From Micromonospora arborensis (GTDB taxonomy: Bacteria > Actinomycetota > Actinomycetes > Mycobacteriales > Micromonosporaceae): a DNA stretch of 64,000 nt. This document shows positions 1 through 8,727 of this stretch, piece after piece; the first letter of the stretch is position 1; each line of letters starts with the position of its first letter. The translations under genes and the position numbers were made by a program. Under the pieces are notes generated by a model. The model was not told the DNA's origin, did not search any database, and saw only the letters and a list, made by a program, of their open reading frames with translations. The stretch lies in assembly GCF_003205615.1 (NCBI RefSeq), contig NZ_PYBV01000030.1:175943-239942 (forward strand). Direction: 5' to 3'.

Positions 1-21
1 ACCCGGGCCGGATCTCACGGG

Positions 22-3000
22 TTGATCGCGTATGGTGGCGACGGATTGACGGTGGGTGGCCATAATGGCCAGGTGGCTGTAGGCACGCAACCGACCCGGT
101 CCGACCGCCCCATCGACTTCTTCATCAGCTACTCGCCGGCAGACGAGCGTTGGGCGACGTGGTTGGCGTGGGAGTTCGAGGCTGCCGGCTACCGCACCCT
201 GCTGCAGGCGTGGGACTTCGTGGCCGGCACCAACTTCATCGACTTCATGGACCGCGGGGTCCGCGAGGCCGCGGTCGTGGTGGCGGTCCTGTCCGAACGC
301 TACCTGCACTCCACGTACGGCAAGCTGGAGTGGCAGGCCGCGCTGCGCGCCGACCCGGACGGCACCGGCAGCAAGCTGGTCACCGTCCGGGTGGAAGACT
401 GCCCGATCGACGGCCTGCTCGCCACCATCACCTACGTCGACCTGGTCGGGGTCACCGACCCCACGCGGGCGCGTTCCCGGGTGCTGGACCGGCTCCGGGA
501 AGCGCTCGACGGTCGCGCGAAGCCGGTGCGGCAACCCGCCTTCCCGCACCATCCCGCCGACCCGGCCGGGGTGCTCTCCGCACCCGTCGTCGGCCCGCCC
601 GCGCCGCGGCGGGCCCGCCGTACGCCGATCAACCCGCCACCGTTCCCGCCCGCGTCGGCGGCCGTGCCGACCGTGCGGACGGCGCTGACTGTGCTGCAGG
701 TGGCCGGGCCGCGGTTCGGTCGGGGCATGATCGAGCGAGGCGCCCCGGTCACTCCGGGCGAGCTCCAGGAACACCTGATGGGCGACCTCACCCTGCTGCT
801 GAACGACGGGGTGCCCCGACCCGACCTGCTGGTGGTGGCGGGCAACCTGACCGAGTCCGGCAGCCCTCGCGAGTTCTCCAGCGCGCTGAGTTTCCTCACC
901 GGGCTGCGGGTGCTGCTCGGGTTGGAACCGCACCGTCTGATCGTGGTGCCCGGTCCGCGCGACGTGACCATGGCCGCCAGCCGCGCGTACTTCGCCACCT
1001 GCGAGGCGGACGACGTCGACCCGCAGCCGCCGTACTGGCCGAAGTGGCGGCACTACGCGCGGCTCTTCGACGACCTCTACCAGGGTCTCGACGACCGGAT
1101 CTTCGACAGCGAGCAACCCTGGACGCTGTTCCCGGTGCCGGACCTGCGGTTGGTGGTGGCCGGGTTGAACTCCACCATCGCCGTCACCCACCGCGAGGAG
1201 GACCGGTACGGCTTCCTCGGCGAGGCCCAGTCCACCTGGTTCGCCCAGCGGCTGCGCCACTACCAGCAGTCCGGTTGGCTACGGCTGGGCGCGATGGCGC
1301 ACGCCCCCGGCCCGCGCACGCCGTACGCCGACGAGGCGGCGGTCTCGGACGGGGTGACGCTGCGCGACCGGGGATCGTTCAACCGCCTGCTCGGGCCGAT
1401 GCTCAACCTGCAACTCACCGACGCCGCACCGAGCGGTGTCCGGGTCGACTCGGTGGTGCCGCTGGTCGCCGCGTCCCACAACGGCCGGGCGCAGGTGCTC
1501 CGGCTCGCCGCCGACGGGATGACCCGTTGGGTGCTCGGCCGTGACGACCGGCACGAGGTGGGCGAGCCGACGGCCATCCGGTGGTCGCGCACCGAGGCGA
1601 CGTTCGGGGCGGCCGGGCCGGCCCAGGTGCCCGATCCGCGGCTGCCGACCGCCGTCGAGGGACTCACTCAGGATGCGGCGGCCAGCACGCCGACGGTGCT
1701 GCCGGTGGCGCCGCTGGACCGGCTGCTCGACCGGTTGGCCGAGGTCTGCCAGGCACGCCACGACCGGGTGCTGGTCCGCAGGGTCGCGGCGGAGCCGCCG
1801 CACCTGTTCGTCACCTACCGCGCCGACGGTGTGGTCCGGCAGCAGCGGGTCGGGGCGCACATCGGCACCCCGACCGCCACGGATCTCGACAACTTCGCCC
1901 GGCGGGTGCACGCAACCGACCCGGACATCGCGTCCGAGCTGGTCTACGACGGCGACCGGGTCCCGCGCGGGCTGGCCGAGGAGGCACAGCGGCGCGGCGT
2001 ACGGGTGCTGCACCTGACCGAGTTCCAGGGGCTGCTCGACCTGCGCGACTACGTCGCCGCGCAGACCGCGCGGCTGCAGGCCGACCGGCTCTACCCACCC
2101 GGCCAGTACGTGCCGCAGCGCTACCGCCACCTGGTCGGCATCGACCAGCAGGTCCGCGAGGACGTGGTGGACGAGTTGCTCGAGCTCGTCTCCGCGCCGG
2201 ATGGTCGGTTCGTGCTGGTGCTCGGCGACTTCGGCCGGGGCAAGACGTTCGCGATGCGCGAGGTCGCCCGCCGGCTCCCGACCGCCGCTCCCGACCTGAT
2301 CCCGATCCTGGTGGAGCTGGGTTCGCTGGACAAGGCACACTCGGTCGACGGGCTGGTCGCCGCGCACCTGGCGAACCACGGCGAGCAGGTGATCGACCTC
2401 AAGGCGTTCCGTTACATGCTTCGGCAGGGGCGGATCGTGCTGCTCTTCGACGGCTTCGACGAGTTGGTGGCCCGGGTCACCTACGACCGGGCCGCGGACC
2501 ACCTGGAGACGTTGCTCCAGGCGGCCGAGGGCAACGCCAAGGTCGTCGTGAGCAGCCGTACCCAGCACTTCAAGACCAACTCGCAGGTGCTCACCGCCCT
2601 CGGCGAGCGGGTGGGCATGCTGCCGCACCGGCGGGTGCTGGCCATCGAGGACTTCACCTCCGGGCAGATCAAGGACTTCCTGCGGCACCGCTACGGCGGG
2701 GACGAGCGGGCCGCTCGGGAGCGGATGGAGCTGCTCGGCGGGGTGAAGGACCTGCTCGGCCTCTCCCGTAACCCGCGCATGCTCGGTTTCATCGCCGGCC
2801 TCGACGAGGGACGGCTGACCGCCGTCGCGGGTGCGGGCGGCACGTTCAGCGCGGCCGCGCTCTACCGGGAGATCCTGGAATCCTGGCTGGACTTCGAGGA
2901 GCGACGGACCCAGGGGGTGCCGGGCGCGTCGGTCGGCCTTCGCCGCCCCGAACTCTGGCACGCGGTGAGCCGACTGGCGTTCCAGCTCTGGGAGAGCGGG

Positions 3001-5862
3001 GAGTCGTACCTGCGTCTGGCCGAGCTGGCCGAGACCGCCGAGCAGCTTGCCGGGCTGGTCGAGTCCCGGCTCTCCGCATCGCAGGCGACGCACGCGGTGG
3101 GCGCGGGCAGCCTGCTCGTCCGCACCGACGACGGCCTGTTCGGGTTCATCCACACCTCCGTCATGGAGTGGCTGGTCGCCGAGGGGATCGCCACCCAGCT
3201 TAACCAGGGCGAGGAACCGTCGGCCCTGGCGGCGCGTCCCCTGTCGGCGTTGGCTGTGGAGTTCCTCGGCGACCTCGCGGACTCGGCTCGCAGCACCGCC
3301 TGGGCGATGCGGGTGCTCGGCGACGAGACGGCCGGCGAGACCGTGCGGGCCAATGCGTTGCGGCTCAGCGCCTGGCTGCGGCTGCCCGACCGGGCCGACC
3401 TGCGTGGCGCGGTGCTCCGCGGTGAGGATTTGTCCCACCGGGAGTTGGCCGAGGCGGATCTGACCGGCGCGGATCTGACCGACACCCGCCTGGTTGCCAC
3501 CAACCTGACCGGGGCTCGGCTGGTACACGCCCGGTTACGCGGCGCCCGCCTGGACCAGGCTCGCCTCACCGGGGCCGACCTGCGCTCTGCCGACCTGGCC
3601 GGGGCCCGTCTGTTCCGGGCCGACCTGCGCAACGCGCAGGTCGCCGGCAGCAGTTGGCGGCGGGCCGCGCTGATCGACGTGAACGCCGACGCCGCGCTGC
3701 TGCGGGCACCGGAGCTGCGCGGCGCGGTGGTCGCCCCGGGCCGTCCGGTGACGCCGGGCCTGGCCCCGCCCGCAGTCGGCGTCTCGTACGGCTTCGAGGT
3801 GGGGCGGCTGCCGGTGCCGGCGGCCTACAGCCCCGACGGCACGGTGCTGGCCGTGGGCAGCGACGACGGCGGTGTGCTGATCTGCGACACGGCCAGCGGC
3901 CTGCCGGTACGGACCCTGCAGGGTCACCGGGGTCGGGTGTACGCGGTCCGTTTCGACGCCGCCTCGCACCACCTGGTCACCGGCGCGGACGACCTCACGG
4001 TGCGGTTGTGGGACGCCGATCACGGGGACGTGCGGCACGTCATCGAGAATGTCTTCGCCGGCTGGGTGTGGCCGCTGCTCACCGACGGCGCGCGGGGTCG
4101 GCTGGTGGTGGGCGACGCGGCCGGTGTGGTCCGGCTCTACGACACGAGCACCGCCCGGCTGCGCCACGCTTGGCCCGGGCATGCCGCGCCCATCTGGGGC
4201 ACCTCGTTCAGCCCGGACGGCCGGCGGGTCGTGGTCGTGGACAGTGCGGGCGTGCTCCGCGGCTGGGACATCAGCTCGGGCGAGCTGGCCTTCGAGGTGC
4301 GGGCGCCGGAGGTGGTCTACCGGGTGGTGCACACCCCGGACGGCCGGTCGCTGGTCGCCGTCGGCCAGCACGGCCGGGTGTGGATCCGCCGGGCCACCGA
4401 CGGGGAGTTGCTCAGCCAGCCGCGCGGCCACGAGGCCGACGTGTACGCCCTCGACGTGCACCCCGACGGCGGGTTGATGGCCACCGGCGACACGCATGGT
4501 GCGGTACGACTGTGGGACGTCGAGACCGGCCGTCCGGTCCGGGTGCTGAGCCGACAGCGTGGCGCGATCTACAGCGTCCGGTTCAACGGCGACGGCACCA
4601 CCCTCGCCACGGCTGCCAGCGACGGCGCGATCCAGCTCTTTGACACCGCGGACGGCCAGCTTCGGCACGAGTTGACCCGGCACCGCGGCTCGGTCTGGCC
4701 GGTGGTCTTCCGACCCGACCAGGCTCAGGTGGCGACCAGCAGCAACGACGGCACCACTCGGCTCTGGGACGCGCGGACCGGGCAGCTTCAGCACACCCTG
4801 CGCGGACACGGGCGGCGGATCACGTCGCTGTCCTTCCGGGACGACGGCGAGATGCTGGCCGCCTGCGGCAACGACGGTGTGGTGCGGCTGTGGGAGCCGC
4901 GTACCGGGCGGCTGGTCCGACAGCTCGCCAGTCCAGCCGACCGGCTGCTCGCCGCCGTGTTCTGTCCGGGCGACCCGCTGGTCGCCACGCCGAGCGGCGA
5001 CGGGGGAGTACACCTGTGGAACTCCGAAACCGGCGCCCACGAACGCGAGCTGAACGTGGACACCGACCATGTCTGGGCGGCGGCGTTCAGCCCGGACGGC
5101 GACGCGCTGGCCACCGCAAACGACGACGACACGGTCCGCTTGTGGTACAGGCGTACCGGTCGGCACTTCGCCACTCTCGCCCCGCACCGGGGCCGGGTCC
5201 GGGCGGTGGCGTTCAGCCCGGACGGCGAGGTCATCGCCACCGGCTGCGACGACCACCTCGTCCGGCTCTGGGATGCGGCCACCGCGACCTGTCGCCACAC
5301 CCTGGAGCAGCACACCGACCGGGTGTACGCGGTGTGCTTCAACAACGAGGGGACGTTGCTCGTCAGCGCCAGCAACGACGGCACCGCGGTCGTGTGGGAC
5401 GCCCCTACCGGCGAGCGCCGCAGCGTGCTCACCGCGCACACCGGCCGGCTCTGGTCCTGCGCGTTCAGCCCGAACGGCGCACTGCTCGCCACCGCCGGGG
5501 ACGATCTGAACATCCGGCTGTGGGATCCGGGCACCGGCCGGCTGCACGGCACCCTGGCCGCACACACCCGGCGGGTCTGGTCGGTGGCGTTCAGCCCGGA
5601 CAGCAGCTTGCTCGCCAGCGCCGGTGACGACGGCACCGTGCGGCTCTGGGACGTCGCGGATCCGGAGCACGCGCAGCTGCGCTCCACCCTGATCGGTCTG
5701 CCGGACGGCTGGGCCGCGGTCAGCCCGGACGGGCGCTACAAGCTCGACGGTGACCCGGCCAACCAGTTCTGGCACGTCATCGGCACCTGCCGGTTCGAGG
5801 TGGGGGAGCTGGACCCGTACCTGACGCAGGTGCGCCGGCTGGCGGTGGACGCCCCGTTCTGA
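22..5862 (+). CDS. TIR / degenerate metallophosphoesterase / NACHT / pentapeptide / WD40 protein
   Basis: Very large NLR-like protein (1946 residues). Residues about 29-145 form a TIR domain, with Glu103 in the YGKLEW segment at the usual NADase glutamate position. Residues about 222-480 resemble a calcineurin-like phosphoesterase whose metal motifs are altered (AGPR at 228-231, GNLTESG at 274-280, PGPRD at 310-314); only His427 of the later MAHAPG motif is kept. A NACHT NTPase follows: Walker A GDFGRGKT at 735-742, Walker B LLFDGFDEL near 807-815. Pentapeptide repeats cover about 1123-1233, then roughly fifteen WD40 repeats run to about 1910. The likely role is sensing through the propellers, NACHT oligomerisation and TIR activation, in signalling or phage defence; the ligand is unknown. 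The start is uncertain: TTG 22 is used, GTG 52 is an alternative, and the frame stays open to the window edge. No partner effector gene is visible. Confidence 0.88.
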   Translation: MIAYGGDGLTVGGHNGQVAVGTQPTRSDRPIDFFISYSPADERWATWLAWEFEAAGYRTLLQAWDFVAGTNFIDFMDRGVREAAVVVAVLSERYLHSTYGKLEWQAALRADPDGTGSKLVTVRVEDCPIDGLLATITYVDLVGVTDPTRARSRVLDRLREALDGRAKPVRQPAFPHHPADPAGVLSAPVVGPPAPRRARRTPINPPPFPPASAAVPTVRTALTVLQVAGPRFGRGMIERGAPVTPGELQEHLMGDLTLLLNDGVPRPDLLVVAGNLTESGSPREFSSALSFLTGLRVLLGLEPHRLIVVPGPRDVTMAASRAYFATCEADDVDPQPPYWPKWRHYARLFDDLYQGLDDRIFDSEQPWTLFPVPDLRLVVAGLNSTIAVTHREEDRYGFLGEAQSTWFAQRLRHYQQSGWLRLGAMAHAPGPRTPYADEAAVSDGVTLRDRGSFNRLLGPMLNLQLTDAAPSGVRVDSVVPLVAASHNGRAQVLRLAADGMTRWVLGRDDRHEVGEPTAIRWSRTEATFGAAGPAQVPDPRLPTAVEGLTQDAAASTPTVLPVAPLDRLLDRLAEVCQARHDRVLVRRVAAEPPHLFVTYRADGVVRQQRVGAHIGTPTATDLDNFARRVHATDPDIASELVYDGDRVPRGLAEEAQRRGVRVLHLTEFQGLLDLRDYVAAQTARLQADRLYPPGQYVPQRYRHLVGIDQQVREDVVDELLELVSAPDGRFVLVLGDFGRGKTFAMREVARRLPTAAPDLIPILVELGSLDKAHSVDGLVAAHLANHGEQVIDLKAFRYMLRQGRIVLLFDGFDELVARVTYDRAADHLETLLQAAEGNAKVVVSSRTQHFKTNSQVLTALGERVGMLPHRRVLAIEDFTSGQIKDFLRHRYGGDERAARERMELLGGVKDLLGLSRNPRMLGFIAGLDEGRLTAVAGAGGTFSAAALYREILESWLDFEERRTQGVPGASVGLRRPELWHAVSRLAFQLWESGESYLRLAELAETAEQLAGLVESRLSASQATHAVGAGSLLVRTDDGLFGFIHTSVMEWLVAEGIATQLNQGEEPSALAARPLSALAVEFLGDLADSARSTAWAMRVLGDETAGETVRANALRLSAWLRLPDRADLRGAVLRGEDLSHRELAEADLTGADLTDTRLVATNLTGARLVHARLRGARLDQARLTGADLRSADLAGARLFRADLRNAQVAGSSWRRAALIDVNADAALLRAPELRGAVVAPGRPVTPGLAPPAVGVSYGFEVGRLPVPAAYSPDGTVLAVGSDDGGVLICDTASGLPVRTLQGHRGRVYAVRFDAASHHLVTGADDLTVRLWDADHGDVRHVIENVFAGWVWPLLTDGARGRLVVGDAAGVVRLYDTSTARLRHAWPGHAAPIWGTSFSPDGRRVVVVDSAGVLRGWDISSGELAFEVRAPEVVYRVVHTPDGRSLVAVGQHGRVWIRRATDGELLSQPRGHEADVYALDVHPDGGLMATGDTHGAVRLWDVETGRPVRVLSRQRGAIYSVRFNGDGTTLATAASDGAIQLFDTADGQLRHELTRHRGSVWPVVFRPDQAQVATSSNDGTTRLWDARTGQLQHTLRGHGRRITSLSFRDDGEMLAACGNDGVVRLWEPRTGRLVRQLASPADRLLAAVFCPGDPLVATPSGDGGVHLWNSETGAHERELNVDTDHVWAAAFSPDGDALATANDDDTVRLWYRRTGRHFATLAPHRGRVRAVAFSPDGEVIATGCDDHLVRLWDAATATCRHTLEQHTDRVYAVCFNNEGTLLVSASNDGTAVVWDAPTGERRSVLTAHTGRLWSCAFSPNGALLATAGDDLNIRLWDPGTGRLHGTLAAHTRRVWSVAFSPDSSLLASAGDDGTVRLWDVADPEHAQLRSTLIGLPDGWAAVSPDGRYKLDGDPANQFWHVIGTCRFEVGELDPYLTQVRRLAVDAPF

Positions 5863-5885
5863 GGGCCGGCCGGGCGGTGCGATCC

Positions 5886-7425
5886 TCACGGACTGACCGC
5901 CGACGCTGACGCCGGCCGTGGTTCGTCGGCCGGCGCCGGGCGCTCGCCGTCCACCGGCTGCGGCGCCGGTCCGTCCGGTGCGTCCTCGGCCGGCAGGCGC
6001 AGCAGGGTGGCGAGGAACAGGGCCACCAGCAGTACGCCGCAGCCGACCGCGAAGATCGTGTCCAGGCCGGCCAGGTACGCGTGCGCCGCCGGTAGGCGCA
6101 GCTCTGGCGCCACCTGGGGCAGCCCGCCCACCGTCTCGCCCGGCATAGACCCGGGCCAGTACGCTGCCGGAGATCGCCGCACCGAGCGCACCGCCAAGGT
6201 TCTGGAAGAACCGGACCGACGTGGTGGCCACCCCGAGTTGGGTGGGCGGTGCCGCCTGCTGCACAGCCGCGATGAGTAGCCCGAGCAGTTGCCCGAAGCC
6301 GGCTCCGAGCAGGAACAGGTCGGCGCGGATCAGCCACAGCGAGGTGTCGGCGCCGAGGGTGGCCAGGAAGCCCAGCGCGGCGGCCGCGGTGGCCGTACCG
6401 GAGACCAGGAAGGTCTTCGTGGACCAGCCCCGGGCGGTGAGCCAGCCGGAGACGATGCCGACGAAGCTCAGCCCCAGGGCCATCGGCACGAGGAACAGCG
6501 CCGCACTGCTGGCGGCCAGCCCGCGGAGCACCTGCAGGTAGACCATCAGGTAGATCAGGGCGCCCATCATCGCCGCGCCGACCAGGCCCTGGATCGCGAA
6601 GCTGAGCCGCAGGGTCGGGATCCGGAACATCGACAGGGGCAGGATCGGCTCGGCCGCCGTGGCCTGCCGCCAGAGGAAGAGCCCGAACAGGGCCACCGCC
6701 GCGCCGACCAGGGACAGCATGACGGGGGAGGCCCAGGCGTACCGGTCGCCGCCCCACTCGGTGGCCAGCAGCAGCACCACCGCGAAGGCCGCGGCCATCG
6801 CGGCGCCGGCGAAGTCGATGCGACGGCGCTCGGTCTGCCGGGGCAGCCGGAGTACGACGGTGGCCGTGACCAGGACCAGCAGGCCGAGCGGCAGGTTGAG
6901 ATAGAAAATCCACCGCCAGCTGGTGTGGTCGACGATGAGCCCGCCCAGCAGCGGGCCGATGGCCATGCCGAAGCCGCCGATGAGCCCGCCGAGGTTGCCC
7001 CCCTGCTGTCGGCGGTCGACCAGGTGCGCCATCACGACCATGGTCACGCTCATCAGGCCGCCGGCTCCGATCCCCTGGACGGCCCGGAAGGCGATGAGTT
7101 GGGTCATGCCCTGCGCGACGCCGCAGAGCGCGGACCCGGCCAGGAAGGTGGCCACCGCGCCGAGGTAGACCGGCTTCGCGCCGAGGACGTCGCAGAGTTT
7201 GCCGTAGAGCGGCAGGGCGGCGGTGGCCGCCAGTGCGAACGCGCTGACCAGCCAGGGCAGCCGGGCCACGCCGTGCACGGGATCGAGCTCCCGCACGATC
7301 GGCACGGCGGCGGCGGAGACGATGTTCGAGTCCAGCAGCGCCAGGACGATCGTCAGCAGGCACATCGCCATGCCGAGCCGCCGCTGGTTCTGCGTCATCG
7401 GGGGTCTCTCGGTCGCCGTTCGCAT
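5886..7425 (-). pseudogene. MFS drug exporter (EmrB/QacA, DHA2 type) with a frameshift
   Basis: A 14-helix-type drug:proton antiporter of the inner membrane. The N-terminus has the family features: LLDSNIV in helix 1, the GKLCDVLGAKPV loop after helix 2, and GAGGLM. The ATG at 7425 follows an AGGAGG site. After LARVYAG the frame breaks, and the last ~90 residues, including a final membrane helix (AVGCGVLLVALFLATLLRLP), lie in another frame ending at 5886. Removing one base from the CCC run at 6139-6141 would restore VYAGETVGG, giving a protein of about 512 residues. Uncorrected, the frame runs antisense into the neighbouring NLR gene. Either a sequencing error or a recent inactivating slip would explain it. 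The gene is divergent from a TetR-family regulator and probably controlled by it. Substrate unknown. Confidence 0.85.
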
Positions 7426-7479
7426 GTGTCCTCCTGAGGTGCCGTGGTCGTGTCACCGCAGCCTGACAAGAAACTTATA

Positions 7480-7500
7480 CCAAGTCAACATTTGAGTTGG
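7480..7500. promoter_or_regulatory. TetR-type operator between divergent promoters
   Basis: Inverted repeat CCAAGTCAA-CAT-TTGAGTTGG, 9-base arms with one mismatch, in the gap between the MFS exporter and the TetR gene. On the minus strand TATAAG just beyond it could be the exporter -10. On the plus strand TACATT at 7519-7524 could be the regulator -10. Binding here would block both promoters. The regulator assignment is inferred from position. Confidence 0.6.
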
Positions 7501-7530
7501 GTCCAATTATCGGCCTGGTACATTCTGTGG

Positions 7531-8238
7531 GTGGTTGCACAGGAGTTGAGCCTTCGGGAGCGCAAGAAGCAGCAGACCCGCAGCCGGCTGTGGCGTACGG
7601 CGATCGAGCTGTTCGGCGAGCGCGGCTTCGACCAGGTCTCGGTCGCCGAGATCGCCGCCGCGGCCGAGGTCTCCAAGATGACCGTCTTCAACTACTTCGC
7701 CACGAAGGAGGACCTGGTCCTCGGCCCGATGCAGGAGCACGTCGGTGACCTGGCCCGGATCGTGCGCGAGCGTGGCCCGGGCGAGTCCGTCGTCGAAGCG
7801 CTACGCCGGCAGTACCTCGACCGGCTCGCCGCCCGTGACCCGTCGGTGGGCCTCAACGACGACCCCACCGTGCTGCGGGTGCAGCGCCTGGTCCAGAGCA
7901 CGCCCGCGCTGCTGAAGGGCGCCTACGACTTCCTCGTTCGCAGCCAGGACCTGCTCGCCCGCGAACTGGCCACGATGGCGGCGCAGAACCGGCCGGATGC
8001 GGGTGGCGGCACTGCTGTCTCCGAATTCACGGCTCGCGCGGCCGCCGCGCAGATCGCCGCCGTACGCAACACGCTGTTCGTGGAGATCATCGGCCGCCTG
8101 CTGGCGGGTGAGTCGGCGGACGAGATCTACCCCGATACGGTGCGGCTCGTCGAGCAGAGCTTTGACCTGCTGGAACACGGGCTGCGCGGATTCGGTGGCC
8201 CGTCCGACCCGGCCTCGGCGGCTCCCGCCGCCGGATGA
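7531..8238 (+). CDS. TetR/AcrR family transcriptional regulator
   Basis: DNA-binding repressor of about 235 residues. The N-terminal helix-turn-helix is clear: VSVAEIAAAAEVSKMTVFNYFATKE is the typical TetR helix 2-3 plus the YFATKE continuation. The C-terminal ligand domain is not diagnostic of a ligand. The frame is open further upstream to 7444, but that stretch contains the operator and promoter and reads unlike protein. GTG 7531 lies about seven bases after a plausible -10 (TACATT 7519-7524), so a leaderless transcript is likely; GTG/GTT codons follow directly, so the start could be off by a few residues. It is divergent from the MFS exporter and presumably represses it and itself, with induction by the exported compound. 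Confidence 0.85.
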   Translation: MVAQELSLRERKKQQTRSRLWRTAIELFGERGFDQVSVAEIAAAAEVSKMTVFNYFATKEDLVLGPMQEHVGDLARIVRERGPGESVVEALRRQYLDRLAARDPSVGLNDDPTVLRVQRLVQSTPALLKGAYDFLVRSQDLLARELATMAAQNRPDAGGGTAVSEFTARAAAAQIAAVRNTLFVEIIGRLLAGESADEIYPDTVRLVEQSFDLLEHGLRGFGGPSDPASAAPAAG

Positions 8239-8295
8239 GCGGCGAGCCGACGGCGGTTCAGCCGCGTTCCCGCTGGCGTGGCCGGGCGGACCGGC

Positions 8296-8727
8296 TCAGA
8301 GCCAGGCGATGCCCAGCCAGGCCGTCACGGCGGCGGTCGCGAGGAGAACGATGTTGAGCCCGATCTGCCGTGCCTCGCCCCGGGACAGGTGCAGAGCGGC
8401 GCCACCGACCTGGACCAGGACGAGACCGATCGCTGCCGCGACGGCGAGCCAGGTCGCGATTCCGGTCAGCGGGGGCAGGATCAGGCCAGCCGCGCCGAGG
8501 ATCTCCAGCACCCCGATGGTCCGGACCAGCGGCATGGGGACGGTGTCGACCCAGCCCATCATGGGCTGGAGTTGCTCCCGGCTCTGGGTGACCTTCTTTC
8601 CCCCGGCGTAAAGGTAGAACACGGCAAGCAGCCCGGACAGGAGGCCGTGGCAGGGGGCCAGTTCGCCCCGTTGCCACGGCCTCCTGGTTGTCAGTTGCCT
8701 GGGCCGACCTCGATGGCCGGCGCCCAC
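8296..8727 (-). CDS. DoxX-like small membrane protein, N-terminus uncertain
   Basis: Membrane protein with about four hydrophobic segments. GLLAVFYLYAGGKKVTQS, then MMGWVDTVP and an EILGAAGLILPPLTG helix, match the DoxX-like family common in actinomycetes, whose biochemical role is poorly defined. The family usually begins only 8-10 residues before GLLAVFYL, but no ATG, GTG or TTG lies there in frame. The only conventional in-frame start upstream is GTG 8727, inside the last codons of the neighbouring secreted-protein gene, which would add an atypical Arg-rich leader. The true start may have been lost, a CTG near 8661 may be used, or the gene may be translationally coupled to its neighbour. 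It reads in the same direction as the FG-GAP protein gene. Confidence 0.6.
   Translation of the reverse strand: MGAGHRGRPRQLTTRRPWQRGELAPCHGLLSGLLAVFYLYAGGKKVTQSREQLQPMMGWVDTVPMPLVRTIGVLEILGAAGLILPPLTGIATWLAVAAAIGLVLVQVGGAALHLSRGEARQIGLNIVLLATAAVTAWLGIAWL

Noticed and set aside
1279..3528. 749-codon leftward open frame inside the NLR gene
   Set aside because: Antisense shadow; Arg/Gly/Pro-rich, no domain, overlaps the well-supported TIR-NACHT coding strand.
3535..5885. Long leftward frame continuing the exporter frame antisense to the NLR gene
   Set aside because: It is the open antisense of GC-rich WD40 coding DNA read through after the exporter frameshift; the residues are low-complexity and the true exporter end lies in another frame at 5886.
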